Source of the DNA: Dysgonomonas sp. HDW5A
GTDB taxonomy: Bacteria; Bacteroidota; Bacteroidia; Bacteroidales; Dysgonomonadaceae
Direction: 5' to 3'
Assembly (NCBI RefSeq): GCF_011299555.1
Contig: NZ_CP049857.1
Location: 2,356,001-2,420,000 of the forward strand
Length of the DNA: 64,000 nt
Part shown: positions 43,952 through 52,193 of the stretch, piece after piece
Position numbering within the stretch: position 1 is the stretch's first letter
Layout of the letters: each line of letters opens with the position of its first letter
The notes under the pieces: generated by a model
Seen by the model: only the letters and a program-made list of their open reading frames with translations
The model's database searches: none
Told to the model about the DNA's origin: nothing
Made by a program: the position numbers and the translations under genes

Positions 43952-44914
43952 ATGAATCAGAAATTCAGCGAAAACTTAGTAAGCGCCATTAAAGATGCAC
44001 TTCCTGACAAAACGAATGTAGCGATATATCTGATGGACTTATTATCATTAGGTAAAGAAGCTGTTTATCGCCGTCTGAGAGGTACAGTATCTTTTGATAT
44101 TGAAGAGTCGGCACTCATCTCTAGGGATTTAAATATTTCATTAGATCATATTGTTGGGATGAAGAGTGAGGATAAGGCTATTTTTAATTTGAACCTTATA
44201 CAAAAGTCTGATATACTGGATGATTACTGTCGATTTATTGATAACTATATACAGACTTTTCGTCGATTACAACTATATTCTAACTCTAAGTGCTATTCTG
44301 CATATAATGTTATTCCGCTTTCTTTTTATACACAATACGATTTGATATCTAAATTTTATTGGTATAAATGGCTTTATCAAATGGAGGGATTTGAAAACAC
44401 AACACAATTTTCTCAATTTTCTTTTCCTACCAGAGTCTCAGATATCCATAAATCATTTATTCAGGAAAGTCGTTTTATAGATAGCTCATCTTTTGTTTTG
44501 GCTCGAAATATATTTGTTTCTTTGGCTAGGGATGTTGATTTCTTTTCGAGACTGAATTTATTAACAAAAGCTGAGGTTCAGCAGATAAAGATTGAGTTAA
44601 TTGATCTTCTAACCAATTTAGAGTCGGTTGCAGCTTCCGGTATTTGGAATGGAGGTAAAGAGGTGTTCTTCTATCTATCTAATATGAATTTTGAATCGTC
44701 ATACACTTATCTGGAATGTAGTGATTTCGAGTTATCTATTTTGCGTGTATTTTCTTTTGGTTCGATTCATTCTCTTAAAGATCAGGTTTGCAAAGTGCAT
44801 AAAGACTGGTTGGATTCGTTAAAGCGTTCATCTACATTGATTTCCCGAAGTGGAGATGTGCATAGGGCTGAGTACTTTAACGAACAAAAAGAGGCGATTA
44901 ATACTATCTTATAA
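43952..44914 (+). CDS. HTH-type regulator-like protein, paralogue B
   Basis: A 320-residue paralogue of the preceding gene; the ATG at 43952 gives exactly the same length and aligned start (MNQKFSENLVSAIKDALPDK). The N-terminal helix-turn-helix is almost identical, and the C-terminal block (TYLECSDFELSILRVFSFGS, SSTLISRSGDVHRAEYFNEQ) is nearly the same, while the middle has diverged. The upstream frame to 43874 (TTG) is not supported by the paralogue. Divergence limited to the middle suggests two regulators with similar DNA targets but different signal or partner recognition. Confidence 0.65.
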   Translation: MNQKFSENLVSAIKDALPDKTNVAIYLMDLLSLGKEAVYRRLRGTVSFDIEESALISRDLNISLDHIVGMKSEDKAIFNLNLIQKSDILDDYCRFIDNYIQTFRRLQLYSNSKCYSAYNVIPLSFYTQYDLISKFYWYKWLYQMEGFENTTQFSQFSFPTRVSDIHKSFIQESRFIDSSSFVLARNIFVSLARDVDFFSRLNLLTKAEVQQIKIELIDLLTNLESVAASGIWNGGKEVFFYLSNMNFESSYTYLECSDFELSILRVFSFGSIHSLKDQVCKVHKDWLDSLKRSSTLISRSGDVHRAEYFNEQKEAINTIL

Positions 44915-45084
44915 GCATATATTTAGATTGAAGAATTCATCTATTTGAAAGCCCAGATTATTATCATACTACCCTTTACTATTTTGATATTTAACGATAT
45001 CCCTAAAATCTCATTTTTTCTTCATAATACTTTTTGATTTGCCATGATGTGTGTCTATTCAGGGAAAATGGAGTTTTGTTAGTT

Positions 45085-45132
45085 TATTATTCCTCTTTTC
45101 GAGACTTGCTGGTTGCTATTCGTCGAAAAGAG
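45085..45132 (+). repeat. 21-bp direct repeat copy 2 with hairpin
   Basis: This is the second exact copy of the 21-bp repeat (45085-45105). CTCTTTTCGA within it pairs with TCGAAAAGAG at 45123-45132, making a 10-bp stem. It lies in the 751-base gene-free stretch 44915-45665, which also holds a CACTTTAA/TTTAAGTG dyad at 45330-45353 and the left inverted repeat. Confidence 0.55.
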
Positions 45133-45389
45133 AAACTTTAAGTGTTTTTTGTTCCATGATCTGATTCGTTTTTATCAATAAACTCCTCATACTTTTGCAG
45201 TAGAATATCGCAACATTTATATCATCCGGTAGATTTTTCCTCTTTTCAGGAAGGCTCTCACTTTTTTAATCTAGGTTTTTTATCTAGGTCTAAAATTATT
45301 GACCTTATTGAAAGAGTAGAAATTTTACCACTTTAAGATATTTTTTTAAGTGTTTGATATATAGGTGTTTTTGATGTTTTTATTTATCC

Positions 45390-45409
45390 ATCACTTCTTA
45401 AGTGACGGA
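45390..45409 (+). repeat. Left inverted repeat of candidate invertible segment
   Basis: ATCACTTCTTAAGTGACGGA is exactly the reverse complement of 46721-46740. The core is a near-palindrome: arms TCACTT and AAGTGA around a 3-bp asymmetric centre (CTT here, AAG in the right copy). Outer bases TATTTATCC on the left and GAAT on the right are the same in both copies in direct orientation. Confidence 0.75.
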
Positions 45410-45665
45410 ATAGGGGAGAACTTTTTAGTCTTAGAAAAATAAATCGACACAAACTTAGTTCGAATTGGACTAACACCATTTATAATTTTCGCTCGTTTAA
45501 TTCACAATTTTGATATTTATACACAAAATATAAGTTTTCATGTAAACTATTAAGCATTTTAGCTCTAGAAAAAAAAGCTTTAACAGGTTTTAAGGTGTTA
45601 ATATATAAATGTTTATATAAATAATTCTCTAGAATGAGCTAAATGTTTAATACTGATTACAACAA

Positions 45666-46508
45666 CTAGTCTTTCTTTCTTATCTCTCCCGGAGTAAGTC
45701 CAAAATGAACTTTGCAGAAATCATTAAATTGAGAGAGAGAGGAAAATCCATATTCTTCACTAATAACTTTAAAGTTCTTTGTGTAATTATTTATTTCGTG
45801 GAATATACGTTTTGCTCGTTGATCTTTCATCCATTTATATGGAGATATACCAAAACTCTTCTTAAAGCGTTTATTAAAAGCAGATACGCTATAATTTGAT
45901 AGTGCAACTAATTGCTGAATATTCTTAACTTTATAATGATTATCATAGATGAAATTAGAAAAGATCTGATCATTATTAAGCAAAGAACTAAATAGAAGAG
46001 CTAAATCTTCTTTAGAGTAATAAGCTCTTAATAAGAAGAATAGTTCCTGTTTCTTAATGTCGAAAAAATGAGTACATTTAATCCCATCTGATATATTAAC
46101 ATAGGTCCAATGAAGAAATCCTCTTAATCTGTCGTTTACCTCCAATAAGTTAAATTCCTCTTCTGTTGTAGACTCTTTTTTGTAAAGTTGTTGTATCGAA
46201 AACCGATCACAAAAATTGATTTGGGAGCTAATGCGAAAGATCATTATGAAAGTATCTTCTTCTACGTAAGCCTTGTACTGATAGCCCTGTCTTAGAATAA
46301 ACATTTGTTTTGAGTCAACTATTCGATCAGTAATTTCTCCGTAAGAGATATTAATACGACCTTCTATCACAAATATAATTTTACTTTCTTCGACTATATT
46401 TTCCCAGATGTTAGCCGCATTAATTCTTAAACCTTCTATTGGCGCCTTATTTTCCTTTTGATAATTGTAGCATGCAAGATGCTCTTCTTTATATAATAAT
46501 TTGTTCAT
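45666..46508 (-). CDS. AraC-family transcriptional regulator
   Basis: A 280-residue regulator. The N-terminal 170 residues look like a cupin-type sensing domain (SKIIFVIEGRINISYGEITD and SKQMFILRQGYQYKAYVEED). The C-terminal 90 residues carry the two AraC helix-turn-helix units: IQQLVALSNYSVSAFNKRFK and FKVISEEYGFSSLSQFNDFC, closing with FGLTPGEIRKKD. It lies inside the segment bounded by the 45390/46721 inverted repeat, transcribed away from the fimbrial series in the orientation seen here. I infer control of that series; inversion could link or unlink its transcription with the downstream genes. Confidence 0.88.
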   Translation of the reverse strand: MNKLLYKEEHLACYNYQKENKAPIEGLRINAANIWENIVEESKIIFVIEGRINISYGEITDRIVDSKQMFILRQGYQYKAYVEEDTFIMIFRISSQINFCDRFSIQQLYKKESTTEEEFNLLEVNDRLRGFLHWTYVNISDGIKCTHFFDIKKQELFFLLRAYYSKEDLALLFSSLLNNDQIFSNFIYDNHYKVKNIQQLVALSNYSVSAFNKRFKKSFGISPYKWMKDQRAKRIFHEINNYTKNFKVISEEYGFSSLSQFNDFCKVHFGLTPGEIRKKD

Positions 46509-46720
46509 TATTAAATGTTTTGGAATGTTTGAGTATTGTTGTCTTTATTTTTAATAACCAATTAAATAGTATTGTACATTGTTTCTGCACATTAAGGATT
46601 TTGTCTATAGATCACTACATCAGAATGTTTGATTAATGTGTTGTTTTTTATTTCACAAATAATATTTATTCACTATAATCTATTGTTTATATGCGTTTTA
46701 TATTCTTTGCGATTTATTTA

Positions 46721-46740
46721 TCCGTCACTTAAGAAGTGAT
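46721..46740 (-). repeat. Right inverted repeat of candidate invertible segment
   Basis: TCCGTCACTTAAGAAGTGAT, the exact reverse complement of 45390-45409, 39 bases before the ATG of the DUF3868 gene. The neighbouring inner sequence includes TATTCTTTG (46701-46709), one base longer than a standard -7 box, so the promoter for the fimbrial genes is not clearly identified. Confidence 0.75.
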
Positions 46741-46779
46741 AGAATTTAATAATATTGATTTGAAGTAAATTTCACACCT

Positions 46780-47217
46780 ATGGTTAGTTCATTAATTTAT
46801 ACACTTTCTCTATGGAATTCCACATTGGATTTAGGTTCCATCGAAATCTGTGAAAGCTCGTTAATCGAACAAAACGGGCGTATGCATATTGACTTAGACC
46901 TTGATATAAGGTGCCTATCAGTAGGAGCCAATCAATCTTTAACGTTTACTCCCATGTTGATTAATGACTGCCATCATCAGGAGCTTCCGGCTATTATTAT
47001 TTATGGGAAGGAGCGATTTAGGGCTTATCGCAAATGGAGGATATGTCCATGGATATTATCATTTAAAGCTGATTATAATATCTATAAAGTAATTGAGGCT
47101 AGAAACGGCGAATCAGTCTCTCTCTCTTATACTCTCAAAACTCCGATTAAAGGATGGATGTCTGATGCTACAATTGGCTTTTATGACCATGTAACAGGAC
47201 AGCTACAAACTCAGTAA
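46780..47217 (+). CDS. Stand-alone DUF3868-domain protein
   Basis: A 145-residue protein matching the core of DUF3868, a domain found in fimbria-linked proteins of Bacteroidales: SLTFTPMLINDCHHQELPAI, then IIYGKERFRAYRKW, and VSLSYTLKTPIKGWMSDATI. Normal DUF3868 proteins are exported and longer, with a signal peptide and often further periplasmic sequence. Here there is no signal peptide and nothing after the domain, so either the true start was lost or a reduced version is used. It is the first gene after the right inverted repeat, 56 bases before the major fimbrillin. Confidence 0.7.
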   Translation: MVSSLIYTLSLWNSTLDLGSIEICESSLIEQNGRMHIDLDLDIRCLSVGANQSLTFTPMLINDCHHQELPAIIIYGKERFRAYRKWRICPWILSFKADYNIYKVIEARNGESVSLSYTLKTPIKGWMSDATIGFYDHVTGQLQTQ

Positions 47218-47273
47218 AAAAAACGTAACCAATTATAGCACATTAATTTATTTATAATTTAAAGTTTTCAAAA

Positions 47274-48512
47274 ATGAAGAAATTTTTTTTTAGCGCAGTA
47301 GCAGCTATTGCGATAATGTTTTCGTCATGTAACAATGATGAAGTGACAAATTCAGAAGGAAGTTCCGGCTCAATTCGATTTGCAGTTGATTTCGAAGAAG
47401 TCGCAGGAGCGACAACTAAAGCTGCTGCTTCGTCAACAGCTATTCCTATCACTACGTGGAATAATGTAGAGAAAATACGTATGTTCTTGTACAATCCTAC
47501 TGATGGTACGATTGCTTATTCGTATGAAATAGATCCTGCAGCAAAAGCTGATAAAGTATTTAACTTTCTAGATATTCCTAGTGGTACTTATGATTTAGCT
47601 CTTGTTGCAAATATAAGAAACAGTGTTAAAACTAATGTTGCTACTTCTGTAGATAATTGGGGTACAATTGCTGAACTTGGAGATTATACTGTTCGTACTA
47701 AAAAGTTAAACACTGCTGTAGTGATGGACTTGAAAAAGATGACAGCTTTCCCAGCTGGTCACACAGTTCCTGCTGCTAGACTTCCTTTTTATTCTGCACC
47801 AGAAGTATTCATGGCTTATCAAGCAGGAGTTGTTATTGCTACAGGACAAACTAAAGATCTAACAGCTACACCTCTATTGTTGAAGCGTGAGGTATCGATG
47901 ATGCGTTTCCGTATCAACAAAAAAGCTGATTTCTTAAATGAGGCAGGTAAAGTAGTTGATTTTGCTCAGGCTACAAACTTAGTGGCAGTTCAAAACATAC
48001 CTGTTGCATTTGGAGTTAAAGTAGGTTCATTCGCAGGAGGTATTAATGCTGCATCTGATGCTAACAGAATTATCGTTGGAGCAAGTGGAGTTTCTACTTT
48101 CAAAACAACTAATCCAACAGCAACAACTCACACTAACCCTGTTGTTATTGATTCTGATTTCACTCTTTGGCAAGATGTACTTGTATTACCAAATGCTACA
48201 AAAGCTGAAGGTAAAGCAGCTTCTGCCGATGCCTCTCAATCTCGTAAATTTTCTATAATAGTTAGTGCTTATGCACCTGCAGGTTATGTGCTTGATAATG
48301 GTACTACTTTAGCAACAGCTAGACCTATCTATTGGAGCGGTATTGTTAACGAAGTATTCCTTGAAAATAATATCCGTGAAGTAAATCTGACTATTAAATC
48401 AAGAGGTACAGATGTATGGCCAGAGATTAAAGAAGTAGGAGGATTAGATATTAAAGTTAGTGCTCCCGAAAACTGGAATGCTACTATTCAAAGAACAGAC
48501 AAAGAAATTTAA
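47274..48512 (+). CDS. Major fimbrillin (FimA/Mfa1-like lipoprotein)
   Basis: A 412-residue fimbrial shaft subunit candidate. The lipoprotein signal ends FSSC (C19). The N-terminal half shows the P. gingivalis FimA/Mfa1-like beta-sandwich pattern (VEKIRMFLYNPTDGTIAYSY, SGTYDLALVANIRNSVKTNV). The C-terminal half has FSIIVSAYAPAGYVLDNGTT, then WSGIVNEVFLENNIREVNLT and a final strand. Ala/Thr-rich, low-Cys composition and Lys/Ala codon regularity fit an abundant structural protein. Donor-strand polymerisation after lipid-linked export and protease trimming is known for this family. The hairpin that follows (48534-48581) may set the relative amount of downstream subunits. Confidence 0.85.
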   Translation: MKKFFFSAVAAIAIMFSSCNNDEVTNSEGSSGSIRFAVDFEEVAGATTKAAASSTAIPITTWNNVEKIRMFLYNPTDGTIAYSYEIDPAAKADKVFNFLDIPSGTYDLALVANIRNSVKTNVATSVDNWGTIAELGDYTVRTKKLNTAVVMDLKKMTAFPAGHTVPAARLPFYSAPEVFMAYQAGVVIATGQTKDLTATPLLLKREVSMMRFRINKKADFLNEAGKVVDFAQATNLVAVQNIPVAFGVKVGSFAGGINAASDANRIIVGASGVSTFKTTNPTATTHTNPVVIDSDFTLWQDVLVLPNATKAEGKAASADASQSRKFSIIVSAYAPAGYVLDNGTTLATARPIYWSGIVNEVFLENNIREVNLTIKSRGTDVWPEIKEVGGLDIKVSAPENWNATIQRTDKEI

Positions 48513-48533
48513 TAAAATAAAATTCATTATCAG

Positions 48534-48581
48534 GTTATCCCTTTTGCGTAGTGCTATTAAAGGTACTACGCAAAAGATAAC
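48534..48581 (+). promoter_or_regulatory. Intra-operon hairpin after the major fimbrillin gene
   Basis: GTTATC-CTTTTGCGTAGT pairs with ACTACGCAAAAG-ATAAC, a strong stem of about 17 bp in the 101-base gap before the anchor gene. It is followed by TAAAAAAG, not a T run, so it looks like an mRNA-stabilising or processing structure, or a weak attenuator, rather than a full terminator. Confidence 0.55.
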
Positions 48582-48613
48582 TAAAAAAGTTTATTCTACC
48601 AAAGTGAAGAGCA

Positions 48614-49624
48614 ATGAATAATATACATAAATATACTATAAGACTTTGTTTGTCATCTGTTTTGATATGCCTTTGTTTACTCTCGTCTTGCACCTATGAT
48701 TATTTTGAAGATGAAACAAATTATGTGGTATATGTACCTAAAGCTGATGTAAATAGAAGAACAGAGACGTATAAAGTGGATGATGTCAGAATCTTCATTT
48801 ACAATACAGATCTGGAAAAAGATCGTTATTCTTTACATCCTTTTGAGGACAATGCAAGAACTATGGTGGGAAACTTCCATTTCAAACTTTTTCCGGGAAT
48901 GCATCCTGTTCACTGTTTTTCAAATATTGACGGAGTCGATTTTTCCGAAATACAATCTTACAATACTGCAAAATTTACTTTGCAAAAATCAGAGGATGGT
49001 TACTATAAAGAGCCTCCCGTTATTTTATCGGAATATGTATCACCACTTATTCGTATTCCAGGTCCATTAGTTACAGATACAGCCTGGTTCGAACATAAAT
49101 ATGTCGGACGTATTTGTTTTGCTATAAAGAATCTAGAGGTCTTTAATTCGAAACTGACACTTAATAATATAAAGAAGGTTGAGGTTTTAGCTTCAGGTAT
49201 TGGTACATTCCAATATCTGTCTCAGATCTCCGATTCTATCAACACTCGCTCCTCCCGCAGTAATGCAAATGATAAGATGCTATTGACTGCTAAATTATAT
49301 GAAAGTCCTTATTTGGATTTCGAATTTGGATTTGAGAATTATTACTTACCATCTCCTGATCTTTCGGCTGAAGGAAATTCTTCAGAGCCCATCAATTTTA
49401 AGTTGACATTTTTTGATGCTAATAATCAACCTATAGACTTTCTTCATGTTGAAGTTACAGATGACAATCATCAACCTCAAGTATTACATATGGCAGAGAC
49501 TATTATGGTAACTATTGATGGCAAAAATGTAAAAGTGCTCACATTAAAAGATTTACTCGATTGGAATCCCATAATTGAAGCCGGAAAAGATAACACACCC
49601 GGTGGTGGAGGTACAGAAGTATAA
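48614..49624 (+). CDS. FimB/Mfa2-family fimbrial anchor lipoprotein
   Basis: A 336-residue lipoprotein with a signal ending LSSC (C26). The pattern YKVDDVRIFIYNTDLEKDRY, FKLFPGMHPVHCFSNIDG, then WFEHKYVGRICFAIKNLEVF and VTDDNHQPQVLHMAETIMVT matches FimB/Mfa2 anchoring subunits, which cap the fimbria at the outer membrane and limit its length. Its location directly after the major fimbrillin is the same as in P. gingivalis. The acidic/Gly end (GGGGTEV) is unusual but short. Confidence 0.8.
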   Translation: MNNIHKYTIRLCLSSVLICLCLLSSCTYDYFEDETNYVVYVPKADVNRRTETYKVDDVRIFIYNTDLEKDRYSLHPFEDNARTMVGNFHFKLFPGMHPVHCFSNIDGVDFSEIQSYNTAKFTLQKSEDGYYKEPPVILSEYVSPLIRIPGPLVTDTAWFEHKYVGRICFAIKNLEVFNSKLTLNNIKKVEVLASGIGTFQYLSQISDSINTRSSRSNANDKMLLTAKLYESPYLDFEFGFENYYLPSPDLSAEGNSSEPINFKLTFFDANNQPIDFLHVEVTDDNHQPQVLHMAETIMVTIDGKNVKVLTLKDLLDWNPIIEAGKDNTPGGGGTEV

Positions 49625-49659
49625 GATGAATTTGAATATCAATAAATATAATTAATCAG

Positions 49660-50259
49660 ATGAAACGCTTTCTACAACACATATTAGTTTGCCTAGCACT
49701 ATGTTTTTTCTATTGCCCTTCGTCTCAGGCGCAAGCTCTAAAGACAAATATCCCTTTAATACTTACAGGAACTCCCAATATTGGAGTAGAATGGTCTGTT
49801 GGAAAACAGCTGACTGTAAATGGGGATATTCTATGGGCTCCCTATCTCTTTAAAAAGGACGAAGAGGTTTTCAGATCTCTTATCGGGAGTGTCGATGTGA
49901 GATATTACATTAATCCTAAATATTATTATACCAATGACCTATGGGATGGTTTCTATGTGGGGCCTTATGCTATGTATGGTAATTTTAATATTGGACTGAA
50001 GAATAGTGACGAGGATAAAACCAGTTACCGAAGAAAAGGATGGGGAGTCTCAGCCGGACTTTCGACCGGATATAAATTTTATTTGTCCAGCCGGTTTAGA
50101 TTAGAGGTTAATCTTGGATTAGGCTATGCTCATATGCAATACGACAAACACGAATTAGGAGGAGAATTTGCTCATTATCCAATAGAACGAAAAAAGACAA
50201 AAGCTTATATCGGACCTACAAAATTTGGGGTTCATCTAGTTTATAACATATTCAGATAA
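49660..50259 (+). CDS. DUF3575 outer-membrane barrel protein
   Basis: A 199-residue exported protein (signal MKRFLQHILVCLALCFFYCP, mature from about SQAQ) with the DUF3575 domain: ALKTNIPLILTGTPNIGVEW, then VDVRYYINPKYYYTNDLWDG and the membrane strands YVGPYAMYGNFNIGLKNSDE and GVSAGLSTGYKFYLSSRFRL. It is a small beta-barrel found regularly in fimbrial operons of this phylum, presumably supporting assembly. Stop and next start are separated by 11 bases. Confidence 0.87.
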   Translation: MKRFLQHILVCLALCFFYCPSSQAQALKTNIPLILTGTPNIGVEWSVGKQLTVNGDILWAPYLFKKDEEVFRSLIGSVDVRYYINPKYYYTNDLWDGFYVGPYAMYGNFNIGLKNSDEDKTSYRRKGWGVSAGLSTGYKFYLSSRFRLEVNLGLGYAHMQYDKHELGGEFAHYPIERKKTKAYIGPTKFGVHLVYNIFR

Positions 50260-50270
50260 TATCAAAAATA

Positions 50271-52190
50271 ATGATAAATAGAAAAATGAAAATCAGCTTT
50301 TTGACTTTGTCTCTCTTAGCTGCGATGTCGCTGCATGTATATCCTAAAGATAAACAACAAAGCAAGCAAGACAATAAAGCCAGAAAAACAGAGGTAAAGG
50401 CTGACCGAAAATTTGTCAGACAAGAGTTTGAGCAGGCGATGAAATTATATGAATCGGCTCTCACTAAAAAAGCAAGTGATACTTATAATGCATTACTTCA
50501 TCTGAAAACTGCAAGGTTGTATCTTAGTCTGTTGAATTACACAGCTTCAATTCCCCATTATGAGAAGGCAATGTTGTTAAATGAAGACTTATTTAGTGCT
50601 TCTGATGTCTGTAATTATTTGGATGCTCTACGATACTCAGGAGCAAAGATCGAGGCTATTAAAATTGCCCGGAACTATGCTTATCGTGATGTCTATAATA
50701 AAGATCAGCGTTATCTGAATATAGTCCATGCTCTTGATTTTGAGGACGGATTTATGCCTGTAGGTGTTCCCGAATTCATTGTCGAAAGGTTGGATAAAGG
50801 CAATACTCCATTTTCGGAATTCTGGATCGGAAAAATGAATGATGAGTATTTTTATGCTACCAGTAATAGTAAATTCCATGACCCCAACAAGAAGTTCTAT
50901 CATCGAACAAAGTACTATTCGTTAGATGAGAACTCCGAGTTTTCGATGAGTGCTGTATTAGGTCGGAAGAAGAGATCTCGTGAATTATTACACATGGTTC
51001 CTGTTGATTTACAAAATGGTCCCCTTTCTTTTTCGGAAGATATGAGCCGAATGGTCGTTACTTCAGTGGCTTATGACAAGGGGGAGCAGATTGATATTTC
51101 GTCAAAAGGGATTAATGCTTTTAATACTAAGCTGTATTCTTCGAAATATAACAGCAAACGTAATGGATGGTCATCATTTGAGTTAGCCTTTCCTCAAAAG
51201 AAAGAAGCATCTTACGCTCATCCTTTTCTTTTTGATAACGATAGATTTCTCCTTTTTTCGTCGGATATGCCGGGAGGATACGGAGGCTATGACATATATA
51301 TATCCGAATGGAATGACGAACTTCAGAGATGGGGGGATCCTATTAATCTTGGAGCACAAGTAAATACCGAAGGAGACGAAATATCTCCTACTATATATAA
51401 CGATTTGTTGATTTTTGCCTCTAATGGACATGTTGGTTTTGGAGGATATGATATCTACGGTATTATTTATGAAAGAGGATTGATCACAAAAGGTAGTCTA
51501 ATTCATTTTGATTATCCGATCAATTCGGTACTGAATGATTTTAGCATGCTTCGAATCGATAATGACAGAGGCTATATCGTTTCCGACCGATTATTACAAC
51601 ATCAGGATGATATATTCTACTTCTATCGTAATAATTTACAGCACAAGAGTAGTTCAATATACGGAATGTCGGAGGCCAATGCTATTTCGAATGGGACAAT
51701 AAATCTGATTAAGAATGGTGGTGATTTTAATGCTCCTCGTCATGAGGAACTTCCGAAGTTCTCATACTATACAGAATCAATGTTAACCGTGTATTTCGAC
51801 TTCGATAATGCGGAATTAACTTATACAGCTATTGATGCCTTGCAAAATTTTCTGACTGATACCGATTTCAGCCAAGTCGAATCTCTAATTATTGACGGAT
51901 ATGCCGACGAAATGGGAGGAGAAGGTTATAATCTCTTATTATCAGAGAAAAGAGCAGAATCGGTTTATTCTTGGTTGATGAGTAAAGGAATCAAGGTAAA
52001 AACTAAAATTGCAGGTAAAGGTCAGATCTTCCTTACAAAAAAAGATATGGAAGATGATGGACAAGAACTGTTAACTCCTTTCCATAAAAGAGAATCGCAA
52101 TATAATAATGGTACTTCTTCCGTTTGGGATCAGAAAATATGGATGAATCGCAAAGCTAGACGTGTTGAAATAAAAGCAATAATAAAATAA
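50271..52190 (+). CDS. OmpA-family protein with TPR-like and PD40 propeller regions
   Basis: A 639-residue envelope protein. A signal peptide (from MKISFLTLSLLAAMSLHVYP) is followed by a charged helical TPR-like region (about 35-160) with repeated AxxYxxA motifs. PD40/TolB-type propeller blades follow (about 170-450: SEDMSRMVVTSVAYDKGEQI, LFSSDMPGGYGGYDIYISEW). An OmpA peptidoglycan-binding domain lies at about 503-639 (TVYFDFDNAELTYTAIDALQ, IIDGYADEMGGEGYNLLLSE, MNRKARRVEIKAI). This layout is that of PorE-like and Bacteroidales fimbrial/gliding accessory proteins; it probably ties the outer-membrane complex to peptidoglycan. Confidence 0.87.
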   Translation: MINRKMKISFLTLSLLAAMSLHVYPKDKQQSKQDNKARKTEVKADRKFVRQEFEQAMKLYESALTKKASDTYNALLHLKTARLYLSLLNYTASIPHYEKAMLLNEDLFSASDVCNYLDALRYSGAKIEAIKIARNYAYRDVYNKDQRYLNIVHALDFEDGFMPVGVPEFIVERLDKGNTPFSEFWIGKMNDEYFYATSNSKFHDPNKKFYHRTKYYSLDENSEFSMSAVLGRKKRSRELLHMVPVDLQNGPLSFSEDMSRMVVTSVAYDKGEQIDISSKGINAFNTKLYSSKYNSKRNGWSSFELAFPQKKEASYAHPFLFDNDRFLLFSSDMPGGYGGYDIYISEWNDELQRWGDPINLGAQVNTEGDEISPTIYNDLLIFASNGHVGFGGYDIYGIIYERGLITKGSLIHFDYPINSVLNDFSMLRIDNDRGYIVSDRLLQHQDDIFYFYRNNLQHKSSSIYGMSEANAISNGTINLIKNGGDFNAPRHEELPKFSYYTESMLTVYFDFDNAELTYTAIDALQNFLTDTDFSQVESLIIDGYADEMGGEGYNLLLSEKRAESVYSWLMSKGIKVKTKIAGKGQIFLTKKDMEDDGQELLTPFHKRESQYNNGTSSVWDQKIWMNRKARRVEIKAIIK

Positions 52191-52193
52191 CAA

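Larger units (their letters stand above)
45390..46740. other. Candidate 1.35-kb invertible DNA segment carrying an AraC-family gene
   Basis: The segment is bounded by a perfect 20-bp inverted repeat and contains one gene, the AraC-type regulator at 45666-46508 (minus), plus about 250 bases of flank on each side. The right end lies 39 bases before the first gene of the fimbrial series. A tyrosine recombinase is encoded 4 kb upstream. Inversion would turn the regulator gene towards the fimbrial genes. An alternative reading is that the two repeats are operators for a dimeric regulator, because the flanks are also similar in direct orientation. Confidence 0.5.

Noticed and set aside
45330-45353. 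CACTTTAA/TTTAAGTG dyad as a third recombination site
   Set aside because: It shares only the CACTT/AAGTG arm ends with the 20-bp inverted repeat, has a longer centre, and lacks the TATTTATCC flank.
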